Part shown: in pieces, positions 1 to 5,066 of the stretch
Layout of the letters: each line of letters begins with the position of its first letter
Position numbering within the stretch: position 1 is the stretch's first letter
The notes under the pieces: model-generated
Databases searched by the model: none
Seen by the model: the letters and a program-made list of their open reading frames with translations, nothing else
What the model was told of the DNA's origin: nothing
Translations under genes and position numbers: made by a program
Assembly: GCA_012511925.1 (NCBI GenBank)
Contig: JAAZFD010000045.1
Span: 1 to 8,026 of the forward strand
Reading direction: 5' to 3'
DNA from: Clostridiales bacterium
Lineage (GTDB): Bacteria; Bacillota; Clostridia; Christensenellales; CAG-138
DNA: 8,026 bases

Positions 1-298
1 GTGCTACCTCTGTCTTTGGTAATCTAATTACATCGGGTTGTGCCCTAACTATTGCTTCAAGGTCATCTATGCCGAGTTTGGAATCCAAGCCATTTATACG
101 AACAACGAGTTCTTTTTTGCCGTAATTTAGAGTTGTTAACGCATTATAAACCAAGAAACGAGCAGCATCTTTTTCGTTGATACTAACGCTGTCTTCCAAA
201 TCGAACATAATACAATCGGAGCCGTATATATGAGCATCTCTTATCATTCCTGGATTATTGCCCGGAACAAACAACATACTTCTTCTTAGTTGTGCCAT
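1..298 (-). CDS. citE: Citrate lyase beta subunit CitE (N-terminal 99 codons, cut by window edge)
   Basis: CitE is the citryl-ACP lyase subunit of the cytoplasmic citrate lyase complex; it cleaves citryl-thioester into oxaloacetate and acetyl-thioester. Only the first 99 codons are in the window; the family is usually about 290-300 residues, so some two thirds lie beyond the left edge. Reading back from the ATG at 296-298, the protein starts MAQLRRSMLFVPGNNPGM, the usual opening of the family, followed by MFDLEDSVSINEKDAAR (acidic metal/substrate region of the HpcH/HpaI aldolase-like barrel), the VVRING strand with its conserved Arg, and IRLPKTE at the edge. A GGAGG ribosome binding site at 308-312 lies inside the end of citD, 9 bases before the ATG. 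The start is 2 bases after the citD stop, so the two genes are cotranscribed and probably translationally coupled. Identification rests on motifs; the catalytic C-terminal half is not visible. Confidence 0.95.
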   Translation of the reverse strand, partial: MAQLRRSMLFVPGNNPGMIRDAHIYGSDCIMFDLEDSVSINEKDAARFLVYNALTTLNYGKKELVVRINGLDSKLGIDDLEAIVRAQPDVIRLPKTEVA

Positions 299-300
299 GA

Positions 301-597
301 TTATTTGCCTCCACCCCATTTATAGTTTTCACACTCTGCAGCACGATATGCTGCTGCACTTGTACGGGCTGCTACCGTGCAATCCAAAGCGCCCTTATCA
401 ACCGCCGAAACGATAGCGCTGTTTATTCCCAGAGAAATAAGGGTATCGTTGATAACCCTTTTAATCTGATTGCCATATTGCCTGATTACAGCACTTTCCA
501 AATGAACAACAATTCCGTTTTCGGGATTGGGTTCCACTCGGACGACGATATCGCTTGACTCCATAGTGCCAGCGATGCCTACAGTTTTGATTTGCAT
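301..597 (-). CDS. citD: Citrate lyase acyl carrier protein CitD (gamma subunit)
   Basis: CitD is the small acyl carrier subunit of citrate lyase. It carries the 2'-(5''-triphosphoribosyl)-3'-dephospho-CoA prosthetic group on which acetyl and citryl groups are exchanged by CitF and CitE. The 98-residue length is normal for the family. The N-terminus (IAGTMESSDIVVRVEP) aligns with the known attachment region, and Ser14 falls at the position of the modified serine in characterised CitD proteins. The later motif DKGALDCTVAARTSAA (about residues 67-82) is also typical. The ATG at 595-597 is preceded by a good AAGGAGTG ribosome binding site about 9 bases upstream, and a promoter lies at 665-693. 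It is the first gene of a citD-citE operon; citF and the citX/citG/citC accessory genes would be expected beyond the left edge and cannot be seen. No citC lies upstream, where some organisms have it. Confidence 0.95.
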   Translation of the reverse strand: MQIKTVGIAGTMESSDIVVRVEPNPENGIVVHLESAVIRQYGNQIKRVINDTLISLGINSAIVSAVDKGALDCTVAARTSAAAYRAAECENYKWGGGK

Positions 598-633
598 AAC
601 TCATCACTCCTTCATCTTTTAGTCATAGATAAT

Positions 634-655
634 CTACCTATAAATGCACAGGTAG
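634..655 (-). promoter_or_regulatory. Inverted repeat/hairpin in the citD leader
   Basis: A perfect 6-bp inverted repeat, CTACCT (634-639) and AGGTAG (650-655), encloses a 10-base loop. It lies just downstream of the predicted citD transcription start. Four more bases, TAGT (620-623) and ACTA (656-659), can pair below it if a bulge is allowed. No U-tract follows, so it is not an intrinsic terminator. It could be a regulator's operator or a 5' mRNA structure; which one is unknown. Confidence 0.4.
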
Positions 656-664
656 ACTAAAATA

Positions 665-693
665 AATGTACACTTATTTATCCCAAGTGTCAA
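665..693 (-). promoter_or_regulatory. Sigma-70/SigA-type promoter of the citDE operon
   Basis: On the minus strand there is a perfect -35 box TTGACA (plus-strand coordinates 688-693), a 17-base spacer and a -10 box TACATT (665-670), which matches the consensus at 4 of 6 positions. Transcription would begin near 658, giving a leader of about 60 bases before citD that contains the hairpin at 634-655. This is a sequence match with ideal spacing; no transcription start was measured. The weaker -10 would suit a promoter helped by an activator, but no operator is recognised. Confidence 0.7.
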
Positions 694-907
694 GCATAAA
701 GGAGCGATATTTAGCCATTTTTGCTTAATATATAAGTATAATAACTGCCTTGAAGGTGGTGAACGTTTTTTTGTTAGCATGTCGTAATAATTACATGAAA
801 TATACTTCAAAAACTCATCTCTTTTTTTCGACAGTTTACTGCTACAATTTCGCTGTGTTAAGCCGTTTTTCGGCATTTATCCCATATTATATATTCGTAA
901 ATATATT

Positions 908-928
908 GTTGAAACGCTTTGTTTCGAC
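908..928. repeat. Inverted repeat upstream of the nuoE-like gene (possible operator)
   Basis: The arms GTTGAAAC (908-915) and GTTTCGAC (921-928) pair over 8 positions with one G-T wobble around the 5-base loop GCTTT. It sits about 105 bases before the nuoE-like start, where an operator or promoter element could be. A TTGAAA sequence inside the left arm could serve as a -35 box, but no good -10 follows at the right distance. I compared it with the Rex (NADH-sensing) operator TTGTTAA-N-TTAACAA and it does not match well. The regulator, if any, is unknown. Confidence 0.3.
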
Positions 929-1031
929 TTTACTTTTATCCTTAATATATGTTAGACTATTTTTTGGCGTAATACTTGCGCAATTTGCGTATGTCTATGA
1001 CGCACGATACTATATGGGAGGTCTTTTCTCA

Positions 1032-1517
1032 ATGGCAAATGAATGCAATGCCCAGAAAAAGCTTTATTCAAAGCTTGACGCAATTATCGCAAAGTGGAGA
1101 GATGAATCGGGTGGATTGATTCCAATTATGCAGGGTGCTCAGGAAATTTTCGGCTGCATAAACGAAGAAATCCAAACCTACGTCGCAGAGTCCCTAAACA
1201 TCCCTGTTTCAACGGTTTACGGCATCTCCACCTTCTATTCGTTGTTTGCTCTCCAAGCCAAAGGAAAATATGTTATCGGTCTTTGCCTTGGTACTGCTTG
1301 CTATGTGCGTGGCGCACAGGCACTTGTTGATGAGCTTCAAAAGCAGTTAAAGGTTGAAATCGGTCAAACAACACAAGACGGTTTATTTACGCTCGATGCC
1401 ACAAGATGCATAGGATGCTGTGGTTTAGCTCCCGCCATGATGATAAACGATGAAGTTTATGGCGAGCTAAAACCCGATGATATTCCTCGTATTCTTGAGA
1501 ACTATCGCAATCAATAA
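1032..1517 (+). CDS. nuoE: NuoE/HydC-like [2Fe-2S] thioredoxin-like subunit (24-kDa family)
   Basis: This small iron-sulfur subunit pairs with the flavin/NADH subunit NuoF or HydB. In anaerobes the pair is found in electron-bifurcating or NAD(P)-linked [FeFe]-hydrogenases (HydABC, HndABCD), in formate dehydrogenases and in complex I; it acts in the cytoplasm. The 161-residue length is normal. The N-terminal helical part includes GGLIPIMQGAQEIFG (about 27-41) and the family motif STVYGISTFYSLF (60-72). The thioredoxin-like part carries the four [2Fe-2S] ligands, Cys85 and Cys90 (CLGTAC) and Cys126 and Cys130 (CIGCC), so the protein looks functional. The ATG at 1032 is chosen because GGGAGGT lies 9 bases upstream and homology begins there; the frame stays open back to a TTG at 750, but that extension is low-complexity. 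The nuoF-like gene follows 43 bases later in the same operon. Which enzyme it serves cannot be told from the window. Confidence 0.93.
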   Translation: MANECNAQKKLYSKLDAIIAKWRDESGGLIPIMQGAQEIFGCINEEIQTYVAESLNIPVSTVYGISTFYSLFALQAKGKYVIGLCLGTACYVRGAQALVDELQKQLKVEIGQTTQDGLFTLDATRCIGCCGLAPAMMINDEVYGELKPDDIPRILENYRNQ

Positions 1518-1560
1518 ACCACGACTTTAGTCAAACAAATAAATTCTATTGGAGGTAAAA

Positions 1561-2127
1561 ATGAAGAATTTGGAAGAGCTTAACGCAATTCGTAACAATG
1601 CGTTAAATTCCATAAACATGACAAATGGCTCAACCTCTACCCGCGTATTAGTCGGTATGGCTACTTGTGGCATGGCTGCAGGTGCTCGCCCCGTCTATGA
1701 AGTTCTAAAAGACAAGGTAGAAAAGGCAAACTTAAAGAATGTTGACGTTACCCAAACAGGTTGTATTGGCGTATGTCGACTTGAGCCTATTGTTGAGGTT
1801 TACAAAGACGGTGAAAGAGTTACTTATGTTAAGGTTACTCCCGAAATGGTTGACCGTATTATCACAGAGCACATCTTAGGCGGCAAAGTGGTTAGCGAGT
1901 ACACAATCGGTCATCACGAGGGACAACCAAGCACAAACTCAGTTGAGGGCTTAGAGTTTTTCACTAAGCAAGCACGTATCGCATTAAAAAATTGTGGTAT
2001 CATCAACCCCGAAAGCATCGAAGAGTACATAGCTTTTGAAGGCTATAAGGCTTTGGGAAAATGCTTAACAGAGTCGACTTCACAAGAAGTTATCGACATC
2101 ATAAAGGCTTCTGGCTTGCGTGGCTGA
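1561..2127 (+). CDS. N-terminal fragment: thioredoxin-like [2Fe-2S] domain of the NuoF/HydB-like protein
   Basis: This is the 188-residue product expected if translation stops at the TGA. It begins at the ATG with the good ribosome binding site, so it is the one fragment very likely to be made. VGMATCGMAAGARPVYEVL (32-50) followed by QTGCIGVCRLEPIVEVY (65-81) is the thioredoxin-like ferredoxin fold at the N-terminus of HydB/HndC proteins and in stand-alone HndB. Cys36, Cys68 and Cys72 are visible; the second cysteine of a classical C-x4-C first pair is Gly41. I recall GMGTCGIAAGA as common in this clade, so this is probably not damage. Residues 111-188 continue toward the flavin domain and end at GLRG, in the middle of the FMN-binding loop, so the cut is not at a clean domain boundary. 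The upstream in-frame TTG at 1549 overlaps the ribosome binding site and is not the start. Confidence 0.6.
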   Translation: MKNLEELNAIRNNALNSINMTNGSTSTRVLVGMATCGMAAGARPVYEVLKDKVEKANLKNVDVTQTGCIGVCRLEPIVEVYKDGERVTYVKVTPEMVDRIITEHILGGKVVSEYTIGHHEGQPSTNSVEGLEFFTKQARIALKNCGIINPESIEEYIAFEGYKALGKCLTESTSQEVIDIIKASGLRG

Positions 2128-2151
2128 GGCGGCGGTGGATTCCCCACAGGT

Positions 2152-3141
2152 ATGAAATGGCAGTTTGCTGCTAACACACCCAACGAAATCAAATATGTAG
2201 TTTGTAACGCTGACGAGGGCGACCCCGGCGCATTCATGGATAGGTCCGTTTTAGAAGGCGACCCCCATTCCGTTCTTGAGTCAATGGCTATTGCTGGTTA
2301 TGCAATCGGTGCAAAGCAAGGTTACATCTACATTCGTGCAGAATACCCCGTTGCTGTTAAGCGTTTGAATAAAGCGATTGAACAGGCACATGAGCATGGC
2401 GTACTTGGCAACAACATTTTCGGCACAGATTTCAGCTTTGATATCGAGTTAAGGCTCGGCTCTGGCGCATTCGTATGTGGCGAAGAAACCGCACTTATCG
2501 CTTCAATCGAAGGCTTGCGTGGCGAACCTCGTCCCCGTCCTCCATTCCCGGCTGTTAAGGGATTGTTCGGTAAACCTACCCTTTTGAACAATGTAGAAAC
2601 CTACGCAAACATAACTCAGATTATTCTCAAAGGTGCTGATTGGTTTACATCGATGGGTACAGAGAAAAGCAAAGGCACAAAGGTATTCGCTTTGGGCGGC
2701 AAGATTTCAAACACAGGCTTGGTTGAGATTCCCATGGGTACAACATTGCGTGAAGTGGTGTTCAATATCGGTGGCGGAATTCCTGGCGGTAAAGAGTTCA
2801 AGGCTGCACAAACAGGCGGACCTTCAGGCGGTTGCATTCCTGCAGAAAAGCTGGATGTTCCAATCGATTATGATAACTTGATTTCAATAGGCTCAATGAT
2901 GGGTTCTGGCGGAATGATTATCATGGACGAAGACAACTGCATGGTAAATATCGCAAAGTTCTTCTTAGAGTTCACAGTTGATGAAAGCTGTGGCAAATGT
3001 CCTCCCTGCCGTATCGGTACTAGGCGTATGCTTGAAATGCTTGAGAAAATCACAGACGGTCGTGGCGAAGAAGGCGATTTAGAGAAGCTTGAATCCTTAG
3101 CTGAAAACATTAAGGCTGCTGCACTTTGCGGACTTGGTTAA
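2152..3141 (+). CDS. Middle fragment: NuoF FMN/NADH-binding domain and [4Fe-4S] site
   Basis: This 329-residue open segment lies between the two stops, in the same frame as the upstream fragment. It contains [13 protein letters not shown] (19-31), [20 protein letters not shown] (105-124), the proline-rich [11 protein letters not shown] segment, [10 protein letters not shown] (141-150), and the cluster ligands [12 protein letters not shown] (Cys280, Cys283, Cys286) and LCGLG (Cys326), all normal for NuoF. The first in-frame ATG (2152) comes after the glycine-rich GGGGFPTG loop, so a protein started here would lack part of the FMN site. The only Shine-Dalgarno-like sequence is GGTGGA at 2134-2139, 12 bases upstream and weak. 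Reinitiation 25 bases after the TGA is possible but a functional product is doubtful. It is best read as the central part of the interrupted gene. Confidence 0.6.
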   Translation: MKWQFAANTPNEIKYVVCNADEGDPGAFMDRSVLEGDPHSVLESMAIAGYAIGAKQGYIYIRAEYPVAVKRLNKAIEQAHEHGVLGNNIFGTDFSFDIELRLGSGAFVCGEETALIASIEGLRGEPRPRPPFPAVKGLFGKPTLLNNVETYANITQIILKGADWFTSMGTEKSKGTKVFALGGKISNTGLVEIPMGTTLREVVFNIGGGIPGGKEFKAAQTGGPSGGCIPAEKLDVPIDYDNLISIGSMMGSGGMIIMDEDNCMVNIAKFFLEFTVDESCGKCPPCRIGTRRMLEMLEKITDGRGEEGDLEKLESLAENIKAAALCGLG

Positions 3142-3420
3142 ACTGCTCCTAACCCTGTTTTGAGTACGATTCGCTATTTCCGTAACGAATATGAAGCTCA
3201 CATTCGTGAAAAGCGTTGCCCCGCTGGCGTATGTAAGCATCTTTTACAATACTACATCAATGCAGATAAGTGCATAGGTTGTGGTGCGTGTGCAAGGGTT
3301 TGCCCATCCAATGCAATCACAGGTAAGGTTAAAACACCTTATTACATCAACAACGACAAGTGCATTAAGTGCGGAGCATGTATGGAAGCATGTAAGTTCG
3401 GTTCGATTTACAGAAAATAA
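3142..3420 (+). pseudogene. C-terminal fragment: linker and 2[4Fe-4S] ferredoxin domain of the NuoF/HydB-like protein
   Basis: After the TAA the same frame continues with [21 protein letters not shown], the normal continuation of NuoF/HydB, then [11 protein letters not shown] and two ferredoxin-type motifs, [14 protein letters not shown] and [14 protein letters not shown], each with Cys-x2-Cys-x2-Cys-x3-Cys. The end, KFGSIYRK, closes the domain at TAA 3418-3420. The only plausible internal start is a TTG at 3160 with no Shine-Dalgarno sequence, so this part is probably not translated unless the stops are read through. The intact cysteine pattern argues that selection acted on it until recently. 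Confidence 0.6.
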
Positions 3421-3443
3421 ATTCATCATCACAATCAATCACG

Positions 3444-3470
3444 AAGGGGTGCAAAGCTGCACTCCTTTTT
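3444..3470 (+). terminator. Rho-independent terminator of the nuoE-nuoF-like operon
   Basis: A stem of about 10 bp pairs 3444-3453 (AAGGGGTGCA) with 3458-3467 around the tetraloop AAGC, with one G-T wobble. The 3' arm runs into a T-tract ending at 3470. It starts 24 bases after the last stop of the nuoF-like gene, so it closes that operon and no hydA-like gene is cotranscribed downstream. The opposite strand has no matching U-tract, so it is not an obvious terminator for the convergent MATE gene. Confidence 0.88.
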
Positions 3471-3680
3471 GTATGGGTTGGAAAGTAAGAAAGGGGATTG
3501 CCCCCTCAGCATATCGCAAAAGAGTCAGCGGGCGAACACAAGAGTGTCGCCCCTACGACTTTTGGATTGTTTCTTGGTTTCAAACCGTTTTATACCCTAT
3601 TTTGCAACTTTTTGTGCGTATTCGCTTAAAAATAAGCAGGTATTTTGGATGTAATTATTTTTTCATAAAGCTAATTGTTC
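3471..3680. other. Convergent intergenic region with GC-rich hairpins
   Basis: This 210-base stretch lies between the terminator of the plus-strand operon and the stop of the minus-strand MATE gene. It contains GGGG-ATTG-CCCC (3493-3504), the REP-like hairpin at 3530-3552, and GCTTA-AAAA-TAAGC (3624-3637). The last could help end the minus-strand operon but has no T-tract. Short open frames here have no ribosome binding site and no recognisable similarity. I see no RNA gene. Confidence 0.5.
3530..3552. repeat. REP-like palindromic hairpin in the convergent intergenic region
   Basis: GGGCGA (3530-3535) pairs with TCGCCC (3547-3552), and CAC (3537-3539) with GTG (3544-3546), around the loop AAGA with one bulged A. 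It is followed by CCTACGAC. It is more GC-rich than its surroundings. Hairpins of the form GGGCG...CGCCCCTACG are, as I recall, dispersed in many copies between genes in some Clostridia, so this may be one copy of a genome-wide repeat; copy number cannot be judged from one window. Confidence 0.5.
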
Positions 3681-5066
3681 CTACGCTAAATTGCTATCCG
3701 CAAATGAAAGATTCTTTATGTATGTCTTATACGAGAAAGCCATAAAGGCTGCCGCAAGCGTAATTCCTACGACTTCTGCAATCGGATATGCAAGCCAAAG
3801 GTAATCCAATCCAAACAGCTTAGAGAAAAAGTACGCAGAGGGCAAAATAACCACAACCTGTCGTGTTAGTGTGATAATCAAGCTATATATTCCCCTTCCT
3901 AAAGAGTTAAACGTTGTAACGAAAACTATAGTGATTGCAGCAAGGGGAAAAGCAAAGCTAATTGTTCTAAACGCCTTTACTCCTATGCTTAGCATTTCCG
4001 CATCAGCATTGAAAAGCGACAATAATTGAGTGGGGAATAATTGCATAATTAAAAAGCCTATTATCATGATAGAAAGCGCATAAGTAAGTGCGAGCCTTAA
4101 TGCTTTTAGGAAGCGCTCCTTGTTTTTTGCTCCGTAATTATAGGCTAAAATGGGTAATGCCCCTGAGGTTAGTCCGAACACAGGCATGAATATAAACGAT
4201 TGTATTTTGAAATATACGCCTAAAACATTTACCGCTACGGGAGAGAATGCAATTAACATTGCGTTTAGCATTAGTGTTGTAAACGAGGTTACGGATTGCA
4301 TCAAAATTGAAGCAATGCCTACCTCATAGATTTCTAATATGATTTTTATGTCGAGTACGAAATTCCTAAATTTAATCTTCAAAATATCATTTTTCTTATG
4401 ATAGAAAAGAAAATAGAACGCAAGAATCATGCTTACTGTTTGACCGATTACGGTTGCGTATGCTGCGCCTGCAACTCCCATAGGCTTTATGCCTAAATAT
4501 CCGAATATGAAAATCGGGTCAAGTATTATATTTGTAACTGCGCCTGCTATTTGAATCAGCATGGGGTGTAGCATATTGCCTGTTGCCTGCAAAATCTTTT
4601 CGCTAACAGTTGCAACTACACTTGCCATGCAGAGAGAGCCGCATATTTTTAGATAGGTTGTTGCTTGATAGACTATGTCGGGGTCATCGGAGAACATACT
4701 CATTAGTTTCTCCGAAAACAAGAAAAATACTAGAGAAAGCAGTATTGAGCTTACAACGGACAGAAACAGACCTGTTGCCCCTACCCTATTCGCATAATCG
4801 TGTTGCTTTTCACCTAATTTTCTTGCAATTAAAGAGTTTGTACCTACACCTGTTCCAACACCTATTCCAACGATTAGCATTTGAAAAGGAAAAGCAAGTG
4901 AAACTCCCGTTAGTGCGTTTTGGCTTACTTGAGCCACGAAAATGCTGTCAACTATATTATATAGTGCGAGTATGAGCATACTCAACATCATAGGCAGGCT
5001 CATACTAATGATTAATTTTGATATGGGTTGTGTACCCATTTTGTTTTCTTTTACTAAGTCCGTCAT
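3681..5066 (-). CDS. MATE family multidrug/metabolite efflux transporter
   Basis: This inner-membrane antiporter of the MATE family (NorM/MepA/DinF relatives) exports drugs or metabolites in exchange for Na+ or H+. Its 461 residues are hydrophobic throughout and fit the 12 membrane helices of the family. Landmarks are the first-repeat motif LPMMLSMLILALYNIVDSIFV (24-44), GVGTNSLIARKLGE (73-86), ILDPIFIFGYLGIKPMGVAGAA (181-202, the DP.FI.G..G..GAA region) and the second-repeat PILAYNYGAKNKER (305-318). It looks closest to the MepA-like group of Firmicutes, an impression rather than a search result; the substrate is unknown. The ATG at 5064-5066 directly follows the TAA of the upstream ydcF-like gene, with a modest GGAAAG ribosome binding site 8 bases before it; ATG at codon 10 is a weaker alternative. 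It is the last gene of the thrS operon and ends in TAG. It is complete. Confidence 0.93.
   Translation of the reverse strand: MTDLVKENKMGTQPISKLIISMSLPMMLSMLILALYNIVDSIFVAQVSQNALTGVSLAFPFQMLIVGIGVGTGVGTNSLIARKLGEKQHDYANRVGATGLFLSVVSSILLSLVFFLFSEKLMSMFSDDPDIVYQATTYLKICGSLCMASVVATVSEKILQATGNMLHPMLIQIAGAVTNIILDPIFIFGYLGIKPMGVAGAAYATVIGQTVSMILAFYFLFYHKKNDILKIKFRNFVLDIKIILEIYEVGIASILMQSVTSFTTLMLNAMLIAFSPVAVNVLGVYFKIQSFIFMPVFGLTSGALPILAYNYGAKNKERFLKALRLALTYALSIMIIGFLIMQLFPTQLLSLFNADAEMLSIGVKAFRTISFAFPLAAITIVFVTTFNSLGRGIYSLIITLTRQVVVILPSAYFFSKLFGLDYLWLAYPIAEVVGITLAAAFMAFSYKTYIKNLSFADSNLA

Larger units (their letters stand above)
598..1031. other. Divergent intergenic region between citD and the nuoE-like gene
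   Basis: This 434-base AT-rich stretch separates the divergent citD and nuoE-like genes. It holds the citD ribosome binding site, leader hairpin and promoter at its left end, and the nuoE-like ribosome binding site GGGAGGT (1016-1022) at its right end. Between them are two inverted repeats: GCCG-TTTTT-CGGC (862-874) and GTTGAAAC-GCTTT-GTTTCGAC (908-928, one G-T mismatch or wobble). The open frame running from 750 into the nuoE-like gene is T-rich and encodes a Phe/Leu/Tyr-rich stretch with no recognisable similarity, so I do not treat it as coding. I could not pick a convincing plus-strand promoter; candidates in 880-990 match consensus poorly. Confidence 0.6.
1561..3420 (+). pseudogene. nuoF: NuoF/HydB-like NADH-binding flavin/iron-sulfur subunit, interrupted by two in-frame stop codons
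   Basis: Read through, this is a 619-residue HydB/HndC-type protein, about the usual length. It has an N-terminal [2Fe-2S] thioredoxin-like domain (about 1-110), the NuoF FMN/NADH domain (about 180-460), a [4Fe-4S] site (Cys477, Cys480, Cys483, Cys523) and a C-terminal 2[4Fe-4S] ferredoxin domain (about 560-619). Such subunits oxidise or reduce NAD(H) through FMN and pass electrons along the clusters. GGAGGT at 1551-1556 lies just before the ATG at 1561. TGA at 2125-2127 replaces codon 189, the conserved Arg of [13 protein letters not shown] in the FMN-binding loop. TAA at 3139-3141 replaces codon 527, the conserved Gln of LCGLG-Q-TAPNP. The frame is otherwise continuous, with no indel and all other motifs intact. 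Each stop is one C-to-T change from a sense codon (CGA, CAA). A recent pseudogene or sequence error is most likely; the parts are listed separately. Confidence 0.85.

Noticed and set aside
634..876. 80-codon minus-strand open frame upstream of citD
   Set aside because: It overlaps the citD promoter, has no recognisable domain, and its composition looks like intergenic DNA.
908..928. Rex operator upstream of the nuoE-like gene
   Set aside because: The repeat does not match the TTGTTAA/TTAACAA half-sites, so it is recorded only as an unassigned inverted repeat.
750..1031. N-terminal extension of the nuoE-like frame starting at a TTG
   Set aside because: It is T-rich, Phe/Leu/Tyr-heavy sequence with no family similarity, while a strong GGGAGGT site and normal family length support the ATG at 1032.
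2125..2127. Selenocysteine insertion at the TGA
   Set aside because: The family has Arg here, and a second stop (TAA) interrupts the same gene, which selenocysteine cannot explain.
3281..3745. 154-codon plus-strand open frame over the ferredoxin domain and intergenic region
   Set aside because: It is a shifted-frame shadow of the CIGCGAC region, then runs through the terminator and REP-like hairpin and into the end of the MATE gene.
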